Notes: generated by a model from the letters alone, not told the origin. Positions 1 through 8,339 are shown, counted from the stretch's first letter. The stretch is 20,530 nt of DNA from JBFFMO01 sp037968515 (GCA_037968515.1 JBBKVQ010000100.1:1-20530), one strand, 5' to 3'. Made by a program: numbers and translations.

Positions 1-389
1 AAGGCGAGGTCAAGGTTCGGTTGGTAGGCGACAAGGCCGAGATCGCCGAGAAGATTCAGTTCGACTACAACGCGGCCACGATCCGCCCCGAGAGCTACTC
101 GATTCTGAACCAGGTCGCAGCGACCCTTAAAGCCGCCCCTCATATCGCGCTGGTACAGATCGAGGGACACACCGATGACCGTGGTTTCCACGTCTACAAT
201 CTGGAGCTTTCAAATCTGCGGGCAGAGTCGGTACGAACCTACCTGATCGACAAAGGTGTCGCCGCCAATCGCTTACGGGCTCTTGGGCTCGGTGAGGCCG
301 ACCCAATCGCAAAAGGCTTTTCAGAAGAGGCGCGAGGGAAGAATCGCCGAGTCGAGTTTCGCATCGTGGCGGTTGAAGAACGACGCTGA
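1..389 (+). CDS. OmpA-family C-terminal domain protein (5' end outside window)
   Basis: This is the C-terminal part of a peptidoglycan-binding OmpA/Pal-type protein. The reading frame is open to the left edge (first whole codon at 3), so the gene starts outside the window; the TTG at 21 is internal to the domain and not a credible start. Visible signatures are FDYNAATI, the GHTDD motif, LSNLRAESV with the conserved Arg, and a closing NRRVEFRIV. In the family this domain sits in the periplasm and binds meso-diaminopimelate through Asp and Arg residues of these motifs, tethering an outer membrane protein or lipoprotein to the wall. The missing N-terminus decides whether it is a beta-barrel, a lipoprotein or a Pal homologue. 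The kinase gene follows after 64 nt on the same strand. Confidence 0.9.
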   Translation, partial: GEVKVRLVGDKAEIAEKIQFDYNAATIRPESYSILNQVAATLKAAPHIALVQIEGHTDDRGFHVYNLELSNLRAESVRTYLIDKGVAANRLRALGLGEADPIAKGFSEEARGKNRRVEFRIVAVEERR

Positions 390-453
390 GCCCGATGAAC
401 TTGCGCCCGGGCTCCTCTCTAGACACAATAGGCGGGCCTGAGGTCACGAGTCT

Positions 454-2268
454 ATGCCACAGTTTTGCCCCGAGTGCGCACGCACTTTCGATGACGACAC
501 ACTGCGCCTGTGCCCCCACGATGGGTCACGGGTGTTTTCGTTGGAGCGCGGCAAAGACCCGATGATTGGTTTGGTCATTGACGATCGTTTTCGGATCGAA
601 AAGTTGATCGGCGAGGGCGGGATGGGCACCGTATATCGCGGTGTTCAGCTATCGGTGAACCGCGACGTGGCCATCAAGTTGTTGCGTCCCGAGATGGCAA
701 ACCGCGAGATCGCACTTGAGCGTTTTTTTCGCGAAGCCCGCACGATTTCGCAGCTTACTCACCCCAATATTGTGCGCCTGATCGACTTCGGTCAGGATCG
801 TGAGCATGACCTCTTGTATCTGGTGATGGAGTTGGTCAACGGCTTTGACTTGGCTGACCTGCTCGCCAAAGGTCGAATGAGGGTGCAGCTTGCGCTGGAC
901 ATCGCTCATCAGGTTTGCGGCGCGTTGTCTGAACCCCATGCCGCTGGCGTGATCCATCGGGATTTAAAGCCCGATAATATTCTGATCGTTCCCATGGCCG
1001 ACGGGACAGTGCAGGCCAAGGTTTTGGATTTTGGGATCGCGCGTGCCTTGGAACAGAATACGCAGATTACCGCGACGGGAATGGTCTGCGGAACACCAGC
1101 TTATATGGCTCCTGAGCAGGCTCAGAACGAGACTCTGGACCTTCGGGCCGACATCTATGCGCTGGGCGTGATCTTTTTTGAGATGCTCTCGGGCTGGCCA
1201 CCATTCATCGGCACAAACTCTTTGCAGGTGATGATCAAGCATATTCAGGAAGAGGCCCCAACGCTTCGAGAGCTTTTGCCAGGTGGAAGTTTACCGGTGT
1301 CGATCGAGGAGCTCACGGCGTCTTTGCTGGCGAAGTCACGCGATAAGCGCCCCGCTACTGCCCGAATTGTGCGCGATCGCATCGAAGTGATTCAGCGCGA
1401 AATGCAGCTGACACGTGTGCCCGCAGAAGCCGACATGACCTTTGCTGAAGCCGTGGACGCTTGGCTTTTGCCCAAGTTACCGCATGGACAGGCCGCAAAA
1501 AGTGGTCCCACCGAGGTTCTACGCCACGAAACCGACATGGAGCGTTATCTGACCAAGGTCGATGACGACAAACCAACCAGTATTTATCCGCAGGATACTC
1601 GCGACGAAATCTATCCCACCACGCCTTTGCAAAACCCAGATATTATTCTGGCGGATCGCGTCAGAGTCGGCCGGACTCAGCCAGGTGGTCATTCCAGTTC
1701 ACCCGAGGCTTTTGCTCGAACTGAAATGTCGATGCAAACGCCCGAGTCAGTGCCGTCTGGTCCCCCACCCACTGCGGAGCGAGCCAATGTCGATGCCACG
1801 GTGGAAGGAGCCAGGCCCAAAGAACTAATCGCTTCGCATGATTCGAAGCTCAGCTTGATTGCGATTGCCGTGGGAATTTTGACTTTGGCGACCGCTACCG
1901 GGGTTGTCGGCCTGATTTATTCGAATACAAAAGATGCCGAAACTCTTACTCCACCCGTCACTGTCGTTGAACCAGTAGAGCCCGCGGTCGTCGTCACGCC
2001 TTCAGCCGAGCCCGTTGTGGCTTTGGCACAAACGAGCCTTCAAGTGGCTGTTAAGGACGCGAGTATTTCTCAGCTGGCCGAGCATCAGGCCGCTCTAGAT
2101 GCCAAGAAACCTTCCAAGACCAAGAAGAACCCCATCGAGAAAAACACACAAAAAAGCGCCAGCGTTCCTGAGAACTTGACGCCTAGTGAACCGACTAAAG
2201 TCGAGCCGAAAAAAGGCCTTACCGAAAAATCAATTTTCGGCGAGGGCGGCCTTCGCGGGGCTCAGTAG
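454..2268 (+). CDS. Membrane-anchored Hanks-type Ser/Thr protein kinase with N-terminal zinc-ribbon-like motif
   Basis: This is a 604-residue eukaryotic-like kinase that should phosphorylate Ser/Thr residues of cytoplasmic targets. Residues 5-23 (CPEC...CPHD) form a short treble-Cys zinc-ribbon-like motif. The kinase domain runs from about 47 to 315: glycine loop GEGGMG (53-58), VAIK Lys75, HRDLKPDN (168-175, catalytic Asp170), DFG (192-194) and GTPAYMAPE (213-221). All catalytic residues are present, so it should be active. Residues 316-465 are a low-complexity linker. One transmembrane helix lies at about 466-489, followed by a roughly 115-residue Pro/Val- then Lys-rich tail predicted to be periplasmic. 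No PASTA or other sensor domain is recognisable in the tail. The Shine-Dalgarno is weak (AGG at 441-443). The architecture is typical of Myxococcota-like genomes; the substrate is unknown. Confidence 0.93.
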   Translation: MPQFCPECARTFDDDTLRLCPHDGSRVFSLERGKDPMIGLVIDDRFRIEKLIGEGGMGTVYRGVQLSVNRDVAIKLLRPEMANREIALERFFREARTISQLTHPNIVRLIDFGQDREHDLLYLVMELVNGFDLADLLAKGRMRVQLALDIAHQVCGALSEPHAAGVIHRDLKPDNILIVPMADGTVQAKVLDFGIARALEQNTQITATGMVCGTPAYMAPEQAQNETLDLRADIYALGVIFFEMLSGWPPFIGTNSLQVMIKHIQEEAPTLRELLPGGSLPVSIEELTASLLAKSRDKRPATARIVRDRIEVIQREMQLTRVPAEADMTFAEAVDAWLLPKLPHGQAAKSGPTEVLRHETDMERYLTKVDDDKPTSIYPQDTRDEIYPTTPLQNPDIILADRVRVGRTQPGGHSSSPEAFARTEMSMQTPESVPSGPPPTAERANVDATVEGARPKELIASHDSKLSLIAIAVGILTLATATGVVGLIYSNTKDAETLTPPVTVVEPVEPAVVVTPSAEPVVALAQTSLQVAVKDASISQLAEHQAALDAKKPSKTKKNPIEKNTQKSASVPENLTPSEPTKVEPKKGLTEKSIFGEGGLRGAQ

Positions 2269-2319
2269 CGCGGTCGCCAGCAAACTCGCGCATATATATT
2301 GGAATCGGACGACGTTTAA

Positions 2320-2808
2320 TCAAAATGGTTCGGTCCAGTACCCCACCACCAAGCTCGCCCCAAGGATCCAGAGTCTGCGTTCGCGATCTTCCAAGAAGGT
2401 CGTCACGCCATAATTGACGCCAACTCCCCACTCCCATCCAATGCTTTCCCCAAACAAGTAGGTCGCCTCGGCCTGAAGCAATGCGGGCCCAAACGTAGGA
2501 CCGACGTCGGGAAGTGCTGTCAGTGCAAGCTGGGCGTGATTAAGGCGGAAGACAGGACCGACCTCAGGAAACAGGTCGTCGCCGAAGGCTCGAACCCCGG
2601 CAACACCTCCAAGCCACGGCAGGCCGGACCGAAAATGAAACCCAGCACCCACTTGCGATCGAGTTTCGGTCGGGGGCGGGCCCGTGTCGGTGATCGGTGG
2701 TCGAGAATCAAACCTTGCTGTGCGGACTACACCAGCGCGCATTTCGGCACCAATACCTCCACAGCCTGTCGATAAAATCGCCCAAATTAAAAGGTGGTTG
2801 TACTTCAT
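2320..2808 (-). CDS. Small predicted outer membrane protein, possibly lipidated
   Basis: The product is about 162 residues and is not assigned to a family. I chose the ATG at 2808 over an in-frame upstream codon at 2853. The shorter form starts with a clean export signal (MKYNHLLIWAILSTGC), has a GGGGA-type ribosome site upstream, and does not run into the ahcY terminator. Cys16 lies in a weak lipobox-like context (LSTGC). The mature part has alternating polar/aromatic residues, Gly-rich turns and a terminal Phe after a strand-like segment (LVVGYWTEPF), which is the pattern of beta-barrel proteins recognised by the BAM machinery. A Pro/Thr-rich stretch lies near residues 52-62. It follows ahcY on the same strand but beyond that gene's terminator, so it probably has its own promoter. 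It converges on the kinase gene with 51 nt between stop codons. Confidence 0.65.
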   Translation of the reverse strand: MKYNHLLIWAILSTGCGGIGAEMRAGVVRTARFDSRPPITDTGPPPTETRSQVGAGFHFRSGLPWLGGVAGVRAFGDDLFPEVGPVFRLNHAQLALTALPDVGPTFGPALLQAEATYLFGESIGWEWGVGVNYGVTTFLEDRERRLWILGASLVVGYWTEPF

Positions 2809-2851
2809 TCGCTGAATCCCCAAGACTAGATTCGCCAATCCTAGATGAATC

Positions 2852-2890
2852 AAAAAAAAAGGCGCTAACGTTCTAAAAACGTAGCGCCTT
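2852..2890 (-). terminator. Rho-independent terminator of ahcY
   Basis: On the minus strand, 22 nt after the ahcY stop codon, the arms AAGGCGCTACGTT and AACGTTAGCGCCTT pair with one bulged base around a loop of about five. They are followed directly by nine T residues (the A run at 2852-2860 on the plus strand). This is a textbook intrinsic terminator. It separates ahcY from the small outer membrane protein gene downstream. Confidence 0.9.
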
Positions 2891-2912
2891 CATTGAGTTA
2901 TCCCGAGGGATA

Positions 2913-4424
2913 TCAGTAGCGGTAGGTGTCTGGCTTATAAGGCCCAGCGACCGGGATATGGATGTAGTCCGACTGGGTCTTGCTCAGTTCGGTGAGTTTC
3001 GCACCGAATTTGCCCAGGTGAAGTCGAGCGACCTTCTCGTCAAGGTGCTTAGGAAGCGTGACGACTGACTTGCCGTAGGCTTCAGCATTCTTGTGGAGTT
3101 CGATCTGCGCGAGCACCTGATTGGTGAACGAAGCCGACATCACCAAGCTTGGGTGGCCAGTTGCGCAACCAAGATTCACAAGGCGACCTTCAGCCAAGAT
3201 GATCACCGAGTGACCGCTCTTGAACTTCCATTCGTGAACTTGTGGTTTGATCTCGATTTTCTCGACCTTGCCTTCTTTGACCAATTTTTCCATGCCGGCC
3301 ATATCGATTTCGTTATCGAAGTGGCCGATATTGCACACGATAGCGTTGTGCTTCATGCGGCTCATGTGGTCGGCAGTGATGATATTGAAGTTACCAGTCG
3401 CTGTGACGTACACGTCGAAGTCAGCCTTGATAGCGTCGTCGATCGTGATGACGTCGATGCCCATCATCGAAGCCTGAAGTGCGCAGATGGGGTCGATTTC
3501 GGTGATTGCAACGCGAGCGTGCTGCCCACGAAGTGACTCGACCGAGCCCTTGCCCACGTCGCCGTATCCGCAAACCAAAGCGCGCTTGCCCGAGATCAAC
3601 ACGTCGGTTGAACGCATGATGGCGTCGATAAGCGAGTGACGGCAGCCGTAAAGGTTGTCGAACTTCGACTTGGTGACCGAGTCGTTGACGTTGATGCCTG
3701 GGAACAACAACTCGCCGTCTTCGGCCATCTGGAGCAGACGGTGAACACCGGTAGTGGTTTCTTCGCTGACTCCGCGGATTGCAGGAGCGACGCCCTTCCA
3801 GTACTCGCCGTTTGCGGCTTGAAGGTCTGTAAGAAGACTCAGGATGCAGAACAACTCGTGATTTTCAGTGGTCGAAGGTGCTGGCACCTTGCCCGACTTG
3901 TTGTACTCAAGGCCTTTGTGAACCAAGAGGGTGGCGTCGCCGCCATCGTCGAGGATCAGGTTTGGTCCCTTGCCGCCCCAGTTCAACGCCTGGAATGTGC
4001 ACCACCAATACTCTTCAAGGCTTTCGCCTTTCCATGCATAGATAGGAACGCCAGCTGGTTTGTCAGCGGTTCCGTTCGGGCCTACTGCAACAGCAGCTGC
4101 GGCGTGGTCTTGGGTTGAAAAGATATTGCATGAGGCCCAACGAACTTCAGCGCCAAGCTCAACGAGAGTCTCGATGAGGACATCGGTCTGAATCGTCATG
4201 TGCAACGAGCCGGTGATGCGTGCGCCTTTAAGGGGATTTTTGCCCTTAAATTCTTCGCGCAGCGCCATAAGGCCCGGCATTTCGTGTTCGGCGAGTTCGA
4301 TTTCTTTGCGGCCGAATGCCACGGTTGCGGGCGACATGTCTCGGACCTTGTAGGGAAGGTCTGAAAAGAGCGGAAGCCCAGTGTTCATAAAAGTGGTCAA
4401 GTTTTCTGCGAGCGAGGTAGCCAT
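2913..4424 (-). CDS. ahcY: S-adenosylhomocysteine hydrolase (adenosylhomocysteinase)
   Basis: This cytoplasmic NAD-dependent enzyme reversibly splits S-adenosylhomocysteine, the product of SAM-dependent methylation, into adenosine and homocysteine. The start at 4424 gives 503 residues and has a good AGGAG site 5 nt upstream; a longer in-frame start at 4484 adds a non-homologous tail and was rejected. Diagnostic segments are LDDGGD (159-163), EETTTGVHRL (221-230), NVNDSVTKSKFDN (245-257) with the catalytic-region Lys252 and Asp256, the NAD-binding GYGDVGKG (286-293) and the C-terminus KPDTYRY. A roughly 40-residue insertion between LVHKG and EETTTG (about 171-215) places it in the long form known from plants and many bacteria. 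No other methionine-cycle gene is adjacent and no SAH riboswitch is recognisable in the 107-nt leader. Confidence 0.97.
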   Translation of the reverse strand: MATSLAENLTTFMNTGLPLFSDLPYKVRDMSPATVAFGRKEIELAEHEMPGLMALREEFKGKNPLKGARITGSLHMTIQTDVLIETLVELGAEVRWASCNIFSTQDHAAAAVAVGPNGTADKPAGVPIYAWKGESLEEYWWCTFQALNWGGKGPNLILDDGGDATLLVHKGLEYNKSGKVPAPSTTENHELFCILSLLTDLQAANGEYWKGVAPAIRGVSEETTTGVHRLLQMAEDGELLFPGINVNDSVTKSKFDNLYGCRHSLIDAIMRSTDVLISGKRALVCGYGDVGKGSVESLRGQHARVAITEIDPICALQASMMGIDVITIDDAIKADFDVYVTATGNFNIITADHMSRMKHNAIVCNIGHFDNEIDMAGMEKLVKEGKVEKIEIKPQVHEWKFKSGHSVIILAEGRLVNLGCATGHPSLVMSASFTNQVLAQIELHKNAEAYGKSVVTLPKHLDEKVARLHLGKFGAKLTELSKTQSDYIHIPVAGPYKPDTYRY

Positions 4425-4490
4425 GATTCTCCTGTTCCTTGAAAGAGACACGCGTTGGATGCGAAAAGTCTCTGTGGGATACACGGCGCA

Positions 4491-4519
4491 TTCATAGCGA
4501 TTTGCATTAATTGAGGCAA
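4491..4519 (-). promoter_or_regulatory. Candidate sigma-70-type promoter of ahcY
   Basis: Read on the minus strand, TTGCCT (4519-4514) and TATGAA (4496-4491) are separated by exactly 17 nt, each matching 4 of 6 consensus bases. They lie about 70 nt upstream of the ahcY start codon. The -35 box overlaps the small inverted repeat that ends the upstream lipoprotein gene. This is inferred from consensus only. Confidence 0.35.
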
Positions 4520-4529
4520 GGCTCTTGCC
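4515..4529 (-). terminator. Short hairpin after the 630-residue lipoprotein gene
   Basis: A perfect 6-bp stem GGCAAG/CTTGCC with a 3-nt loop starts 2 nt after the stop codon on the minus strand. It is followed by TCAATTAAT rather than a true T-run, so it is at best a weak intrinsic terminator or an mRNA 3'-end stabiliser. Confidence 0.35.
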
Positions 4530-4531
4530 AG

Positions 4532-6424
4532 TTAGAGGTCAGCGAGAACCAAGCGACCGTCCTCAAGCGCATAAAAGATGCGGGTGCCTACCATGTCAAA
4601 CGCAGAAATATTAGGCGCAGGCTGTTCCGAAATCACCTCACCAGATTGCCCGTCGCGCACTAATAACTTGGTGTTCGGGCCTCTGCCTTGAAGATGCATC
4701 AACTGCGTTCCGCCTTCATTTTGGACGCTGATCAAATTCCTGGCGTCCATCACTTCGACACTAAATGACGAGTCACCGCGGCTCTCTAGCGTTTTTGCAG
4801 TCGTAAAATATGCGTGGTTTTTGTTGGCGACGATCCATTCGGCAGGTGCCAGATTTCCATCTTTGATGCCGCCAAGGTCGATCTGGAAAAAACGTGGAGG
4901 CCGTCCAAGTTTGTGCGGAGCTCGCTCCATTTCCGAGATTGAGATCTTTACACCTGATGGATGGTCAAATACTCGCTGGGCCAGGACGCCCTTACCAAAA
5001 ACCGTGGGCTCGATAAGTGGTGTGATGCCGCCGCTTTGGACGTCTAAATCGATCAAACCACTGATAAATTCTCCGGTTTTGGTGACGCATCGGGGCTCAC
5101 AAAGCACAGTCGCGTTTTTCGTGAAGGCTAGCATCGGTGCGAGTGTTTCGCCGGTGTGGATAAACAGGATGGTTTCGCGGGTGCGATTTTTGAGGTCGAC
5201 GCGGTCGAGTCCGCCTTCGCGTCCAAGCACCAGGCAGATTTCGTCGGAACACATGATCTGGCGTATTACGCGTAGATCAAAAACCTTCGAGGGTTGCTCG
5301 GTACCAAGGCGCTGCAGAATATTGCCGACACGACGAACGATCGTTTTTCCGTCAAAGAATACCCCGCCAGAAGCCGCAGAGTTTAGCGTGATTTTGGTTT
5401 CTTTGTCGTCGGTTGCTTGATTCGCGGGCATCTTACCCGCGTGGGCCCATATGGCTGAGGGCGTGCCGCCAAGTCCGATCAGCGTTCCCCTACTTTCAAC
5501 CGTTTGTAGCCATGACGCGCCCCAAATAAATGGCTCGCCAGGCTCGCCATTAGCCTTCAACCATGCGGCTTTGGCGTAGTCCGAAAGCCAGAGTGCTTCC
5601 GAGGGCCACCATTGCGCCAACATCCTGTTATCTCGGACAAAAATGCTGTCGGCGTCCTTGAGTGTTTCGGCCAGATAAAAAGTCAGGTTCCCGGTGCCAT
5701 CCAGGGTGGCAAACGACACGCTTTCTGACGACTTAGCCCAGATTTGGGTCTTTGCTGGGTTCATCCACACGTAGGTAAACGCGCCCGAACCAGGGACTTC
5801 TTGCGAACCTTCAGACCAAACGACCGTCCATCCGCCATCGTGTTCGAAAGACATGCTGCCCGAGTGAAACGCCACACGACGAATCACAAAGTCGTGCGGC
5901 AGCAATTTCGCGGGTGCGCCTTTTTCCCAACGCAGAACGGAATCCCCGCTAAGCACCCAAAGTGCATTGCCATCCCATGCCATCGCTGCCTGGTCCGCTG
6001 CACCCCGTGCCCATGCCACCGATGTAGCTTCAAATTCCGCGACAACCGTGTTTTCTGGGTTCAAGATCGCGATCTTTCCATCGCCGCGAATCGCCGTTAA
6101 AGAGCCGTTGGACACGATGAAACGTGGTTCACCCGGACTTACGACGCCCGATTTGATGGCCCGAGCCGGTCCGCCTTTGAGCAGGTCATAGTCGTAGACC
6201 CAGTCCTGATTCACACGGGCGATATGCTCGTCGACAATGTCAGAGGTCCCCAATTCAAGGACTTCACCGACGTCCAGGACTTCGGCGTTCTTGAAGGGGG
6301 CTGCGCCGAAGCTCGCCGTCCACGCCAAATCAGGAGGTCGGGGATCTTGAGGTTTTTCAGATTGCTCTGGCGCGGGTTTACACGCGGCAAGAACGACTAG
6401 AACTGCGAACCATCTGAATTTCAT
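4532..6424 (-). CDS. Lipoprotein of unknown function, probably beta-propeller-like
   Basis: I do not recognise a named family. From the ATG at 6424 the product is 630 residues and starts with a lipoprotein signal, MKFRWFAVLVVLAAC, with Cys15 as the lipidation site; an upstream in-frame start at 6457 would bury this signal. The mature protein opens with a Pro/Lys/Glu linker. It continues with many short strand-turn-strand units rich in Trp, Gly and Asp (for example WDGNALWVLSGDSVLRW and FYALEDGRLVLADL), suggesting one or two beta-propellers. Two close cysteine pairs (about 392/397 and 442/446) could form disulfides in the periplasm. It is probably held in the outer membrane or periplasm. It lies 107 nt upstream of ahcY on the same strand with a promoter candidate between them, so co-function with ahcY is not implied. 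Confidence 0.8.
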   Translation of the reverse strand: MKFRWFAVLVVLAACKPAPEQSEKPQDPRPPDLAWTASFGAAPFKNAEVLDVGEVLELGTSDIVDEHIARVNQDWVYDYDLLKGGPARAIKSGVVSPGEPRFIVSNGSLTAIRGDGKIAILNPENTVVAEFEATSVAWARGAADQAAMAWDGNALWVLSGDSVLRWEKGAPAKLLPHDFVIRRVAFHSGSMSFEHDGGWTVVWSEGSQEVPGSGAFTYVWMNPAKTQIWAKSSESVSFATLDGTGNLTFYLAETLKDADSIFVRDNRMLAQWWPSEALWLSDYAKAAWLKANGEPGEPFIWGASWLQTVESRGTLIGLGGTPSAIWAHAGKMPANQATDDKETKITLNSAASGGVFFDGKTIVRRVGNILQRLGTEQPSKVFDLRVIRQIMCSDEICLVLGREGGLDRVDLKNRTRETILFIHTGETLAPMLAFTKNATVLCEPRCVTKTGEFISGLIDLDVQSGGITPLIEPTVFGKGVLAQRVFDHPSGVKISISEMERAPHKLGRPPRFFQIDLGGIKDGNLAPAEWIVANKNHAYFTTAKTLESRGDSSFSVEVMDARNLISVQNEGGTQLMHLQGRGPNTKLLVRDGQSGEVISEQPAPNISAFDMVGTRIFYALEDGRLVLADL

Positions 6425-6554
6425 CGTGTTGCCCCGAAGAGTCCTGGCCTGAATCAAGGATACTGGTTGTAGACACCCTTCGGCGGGCTGTACAGAGGCG
6501 CATGGTTTGGCTATGCTCCCGCGCCTGAAGAACAGGCTGAAACACAGGTTTTTT

Positions 6555-7364
6555 ATGGCAGTCCCTTTTCATCATTTGCTCGGACACGTCGTCGCCGCTG
6601 ACGCCGGATTTCATGACAGCGCAGAGCTCGGACAGTTGCTTGCGAAAGCAGGTTTCTCGAAGGAGCAAATGGCCGCGGCACATGACCTTGCCCACAAGGG
6701 CGAAGCGTTATGGACCAGGTATCTTAGCGCCGAAGAAAACCGAATCGCCGACCACAGTGTCCACGTGGCAGTCAGCGAATTGGAAATGTGGGCTCAGACC
6801 GTGAAAGCGGTTCTCCGCACTAAGCTTGCAGCCGATGTTATCGCCGTGGCCATGGGCGCGCATATTCACGCCAGTGACCACACCACGACCGCCATTGCAC
6901 AGGCTTTCCGGTTGTTGGCAATGATGCGAACTGACGAAAAAGTTCAGGCTTGTTTCAAGAACTCGCGCAGCTTGCATGACGCGACCCAGCGAGGCTGGGC
7001 GTTGCTGAAGCGACTGTTTCGCAACTGCGACACCCGCATGGACGCAGCCAGCACAGCCGGCCAAGCCGTCGTGGTCGAGCTGAATGCCTATCACTCAAAA
7101 CTAAAGACCTGGGTGGAAGCAATGGATGCTGCCGCCGCAAAACTTGGAACGCACGCTCATTTGCTTGGTTTGCTGGGCAATGTGCCAGATGGAATTGGCC
7201 TGCCTATTGGTGGAACCGCTTTTGGAGTGGTCCTGCATCAGAAAGGCCAAGGTCAAGTGCCAGACCCCAACGGTGCTGTGCCAACCTCAGGTTGGTCGGT
7301 AGGCCGCCAGGGAAGAAATAGCGAGAACCTTGGAAAAGGTTGGGTCGAACCTACATTCGAGTAA
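6555..7364 (+). CDS. Uncharacterised mostly helical protein upstream of a DnaJ homologue
   Basis: I do not recognise this protein. The frame is open from a TTG at 6507, but the first 16 codons include two AGG arginine codons unlike the CGN codons used elsewhere and encode a basic, unconserved-looking tail. I prefer the ATG at 6555 (AGG 6 nt upstream), giving 269 residues starting MAVPFHHLLGHVVAAD. It has no signal peptide or membrane segment. The N-terminal 200 residues look almost entirely alpha-helical and Ala-rich, with several histidines (GAHIHASDHTTT near 105-117). The last 60 residues are Gly/Pro-rich (VPDGIGLPIGGTAFG) and may be extended. Its stop is 18 nt before the DnaJ-type gene, so the two are likely co-transcribed and perhaps functionally linked. 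It is divergent from the 630-residue lipoprotein gene. Confidence 0.75.
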   Translation: MAVPFHHLLGHVVAADAGFHDSAELGQLLAKAGFSKEQMAAAHDLAHKGEALWTRYLSAEENRIADHSVHVAVSELEMWAQTVKAVLRTKLAADVIAVAMGAHIHASDHTTTAIAQAFRLLAMMRTDEKVQACFKNSRSLHDATQRGWALLKRLFRNCDTRMDAASTAGQAVVVELNAYHSKLKTWVEAMDAAAAKLGTHAHLLGLLGNVPDGIGLPIGGTAFGVVLHQKGQGQVPDPNGAVPTSGWSVGRQGRNSENLGKGWVEPTFE

Positions 7365-7382
7365 GTTCTTTCCCGGACTAGC

Positions 7383-8339
7383 ATGGAAGCAGATTATTAT
7401 AAGACCTTGGGGGTCAGCCGCACAGCCGATGACGCGACGATAAAGAAGGCGTATCGGCAGATTGCGCGCGAAAACCACCCCGACCTAAACCCAGACGACA
7501 GTGTTCGTGAAGAACGTTTCAAGGCCGCTTCGGTGGCTTTCGAAGTGTTGAGTGATACCGAGAAGCGTAAGCTCTATGACGAGTTTGGCGATGACGGGCT
7601 TCGTGACGGCTTTAATAGTGACCAAGCTCGTGAATATGCTCGCTGGCAACAGACTGGCGGACGACCGCGTGCTGGTGGAGGCGGTGGAAGGGCTCCTGGT
7701 GGCGCCAATTTCGAAGATCTTTTTGGAAATATTTTTGGGGGCCGCAGCCCTTACGACACCTCCGGTTATTCGGATTTTGGCGGATTTCCGTCGGGTCCAA
7801 TGAAAGGCCAAGATCTCGAAGCTGCGCTCGACCTCGACTTTATGACAGCTGTTAACGGCGCTGAAATGGAACTGACCATTGGCGGCCGGAACGTGAAGGT
7901 ACGGATTCCCAAGGGAGCCGATGACGGGGACCGTCTGCGCCTTAAGGGCCAGGGTCAAGCGGCTCCGCCTCAGGCGCCAAAAGGGTCGGCTGGCGACCTG
8001 ATTTTAACCCTTAAGGTCAAACCTCATCCGATGTTGCGGCGTGAAGGGTTAAATCTGTATCTGGATTTCCCTGTGACGATGCCCGAGGCCATCGTCGGCG
8101 CCAAATTGGACGTGCCCACCCCGCACGGAGACTTCAAGGTTTCGATTCCCGCCGGAGTCAATTCCGGCGCCAAATTGCGCTTGAAAGAAAAGGGCGTTCA
8201 TAGGGGTAAAAAACATGGCGATTATTATGTCGTCATCCAGATTCAGGCCCCCGATCGAATCGACGAGGCCACGACTACGTTGGCCGAAAGCCTTGCCGAG
8301 GCCTACACCACAGATATTCGTGCCGACCTCATCCTCTGA
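7383..8339 (+). CDS. DnaJ-class (CbpA-like, zinc-finger-less) Hsp70 co-chaperone
   Basis: This 318-residue class B J-protein should stimulate the ATPase of DnaK and deliver clients to it. The J domain occupies residues 3-68 with the essential HPD at 32-34. A Gly/Phe-rich segment spans about 92-140 (GGGGGR, FEDLFGNIFGG). Two C-terminal beta-sandwich client-binding domains follow at about 143-215 and 222-290, containing VRIPKGADDGDRLRLKGQG and VSIPAGVNSGAKLRLKEKG. The four CxxCxGxG motifs of true DnaJ are absent, so it resembles CbpA/DnaJ2. No dnaK or grpE lies nearby. It follows the uncharacterised helical protein by 18 nt with no obvious Shine-Dalgarno, which suits translation coupled to that gene. 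Confidence 0.93.
   Translation: MEADYYKTLGVSRTADDATIKKAYRQIARENHPDLNPDDSVREERFKAASVAFEVLSDTEKRKLYDEFGDDGLRDGFNSDQAREYARWQQTGGRPRAGGGGGRAPGGANFEDLFGNIFGGRSPYDTSGYSDFGGFPSGPMKGQDLEAALDLDFMTAVNGAEMELTIGGRNVKVRIPKGADDGDRLRLKGQGQAAPPQAPKGSAGDLILTLKVKPHPMLRREGLNLYLDFPVTMPEAIVGAKLDVPTPHGDFKVSIPAGVNSGAKLRLKEKGVHRGKKHGDYYVVIQIQAPDRIDEATTTLAESLAEAYTTDIRADLIL

Noticed and set aside
3093..4118. Two open frames of 147 and 160 codons antisense to ahcY
   Set aside because: They mirror the highly conserved ahcY coding sequence and show no protein-family features.
4425..4531. SAH riboswitch in the ahcY leader
   Set aside because: The leader is only 107 nt and lacks the conserved SAH-riboswitch core sequences I know; a simple promoter plus ribosome site accounts for it.
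4821..5420. 199-codon open frame antisense to the 630-residue lipoprotein
   Set aside because: Low-complexity Ser/Arg/Pro composition without a ribosome site; the opposite strand has a lipoprotein signal and a coherent long frame.
6507..6554. Extended TTG start for the protein upstream of the DnaJ homologue
   Set aside because: An AGAGG lies 8 nt before the TTG, so it is possible, but the extra 16 codons use AGG arginines and encode a basic tail unlike the rest; the ATG at 6555 is preferred.
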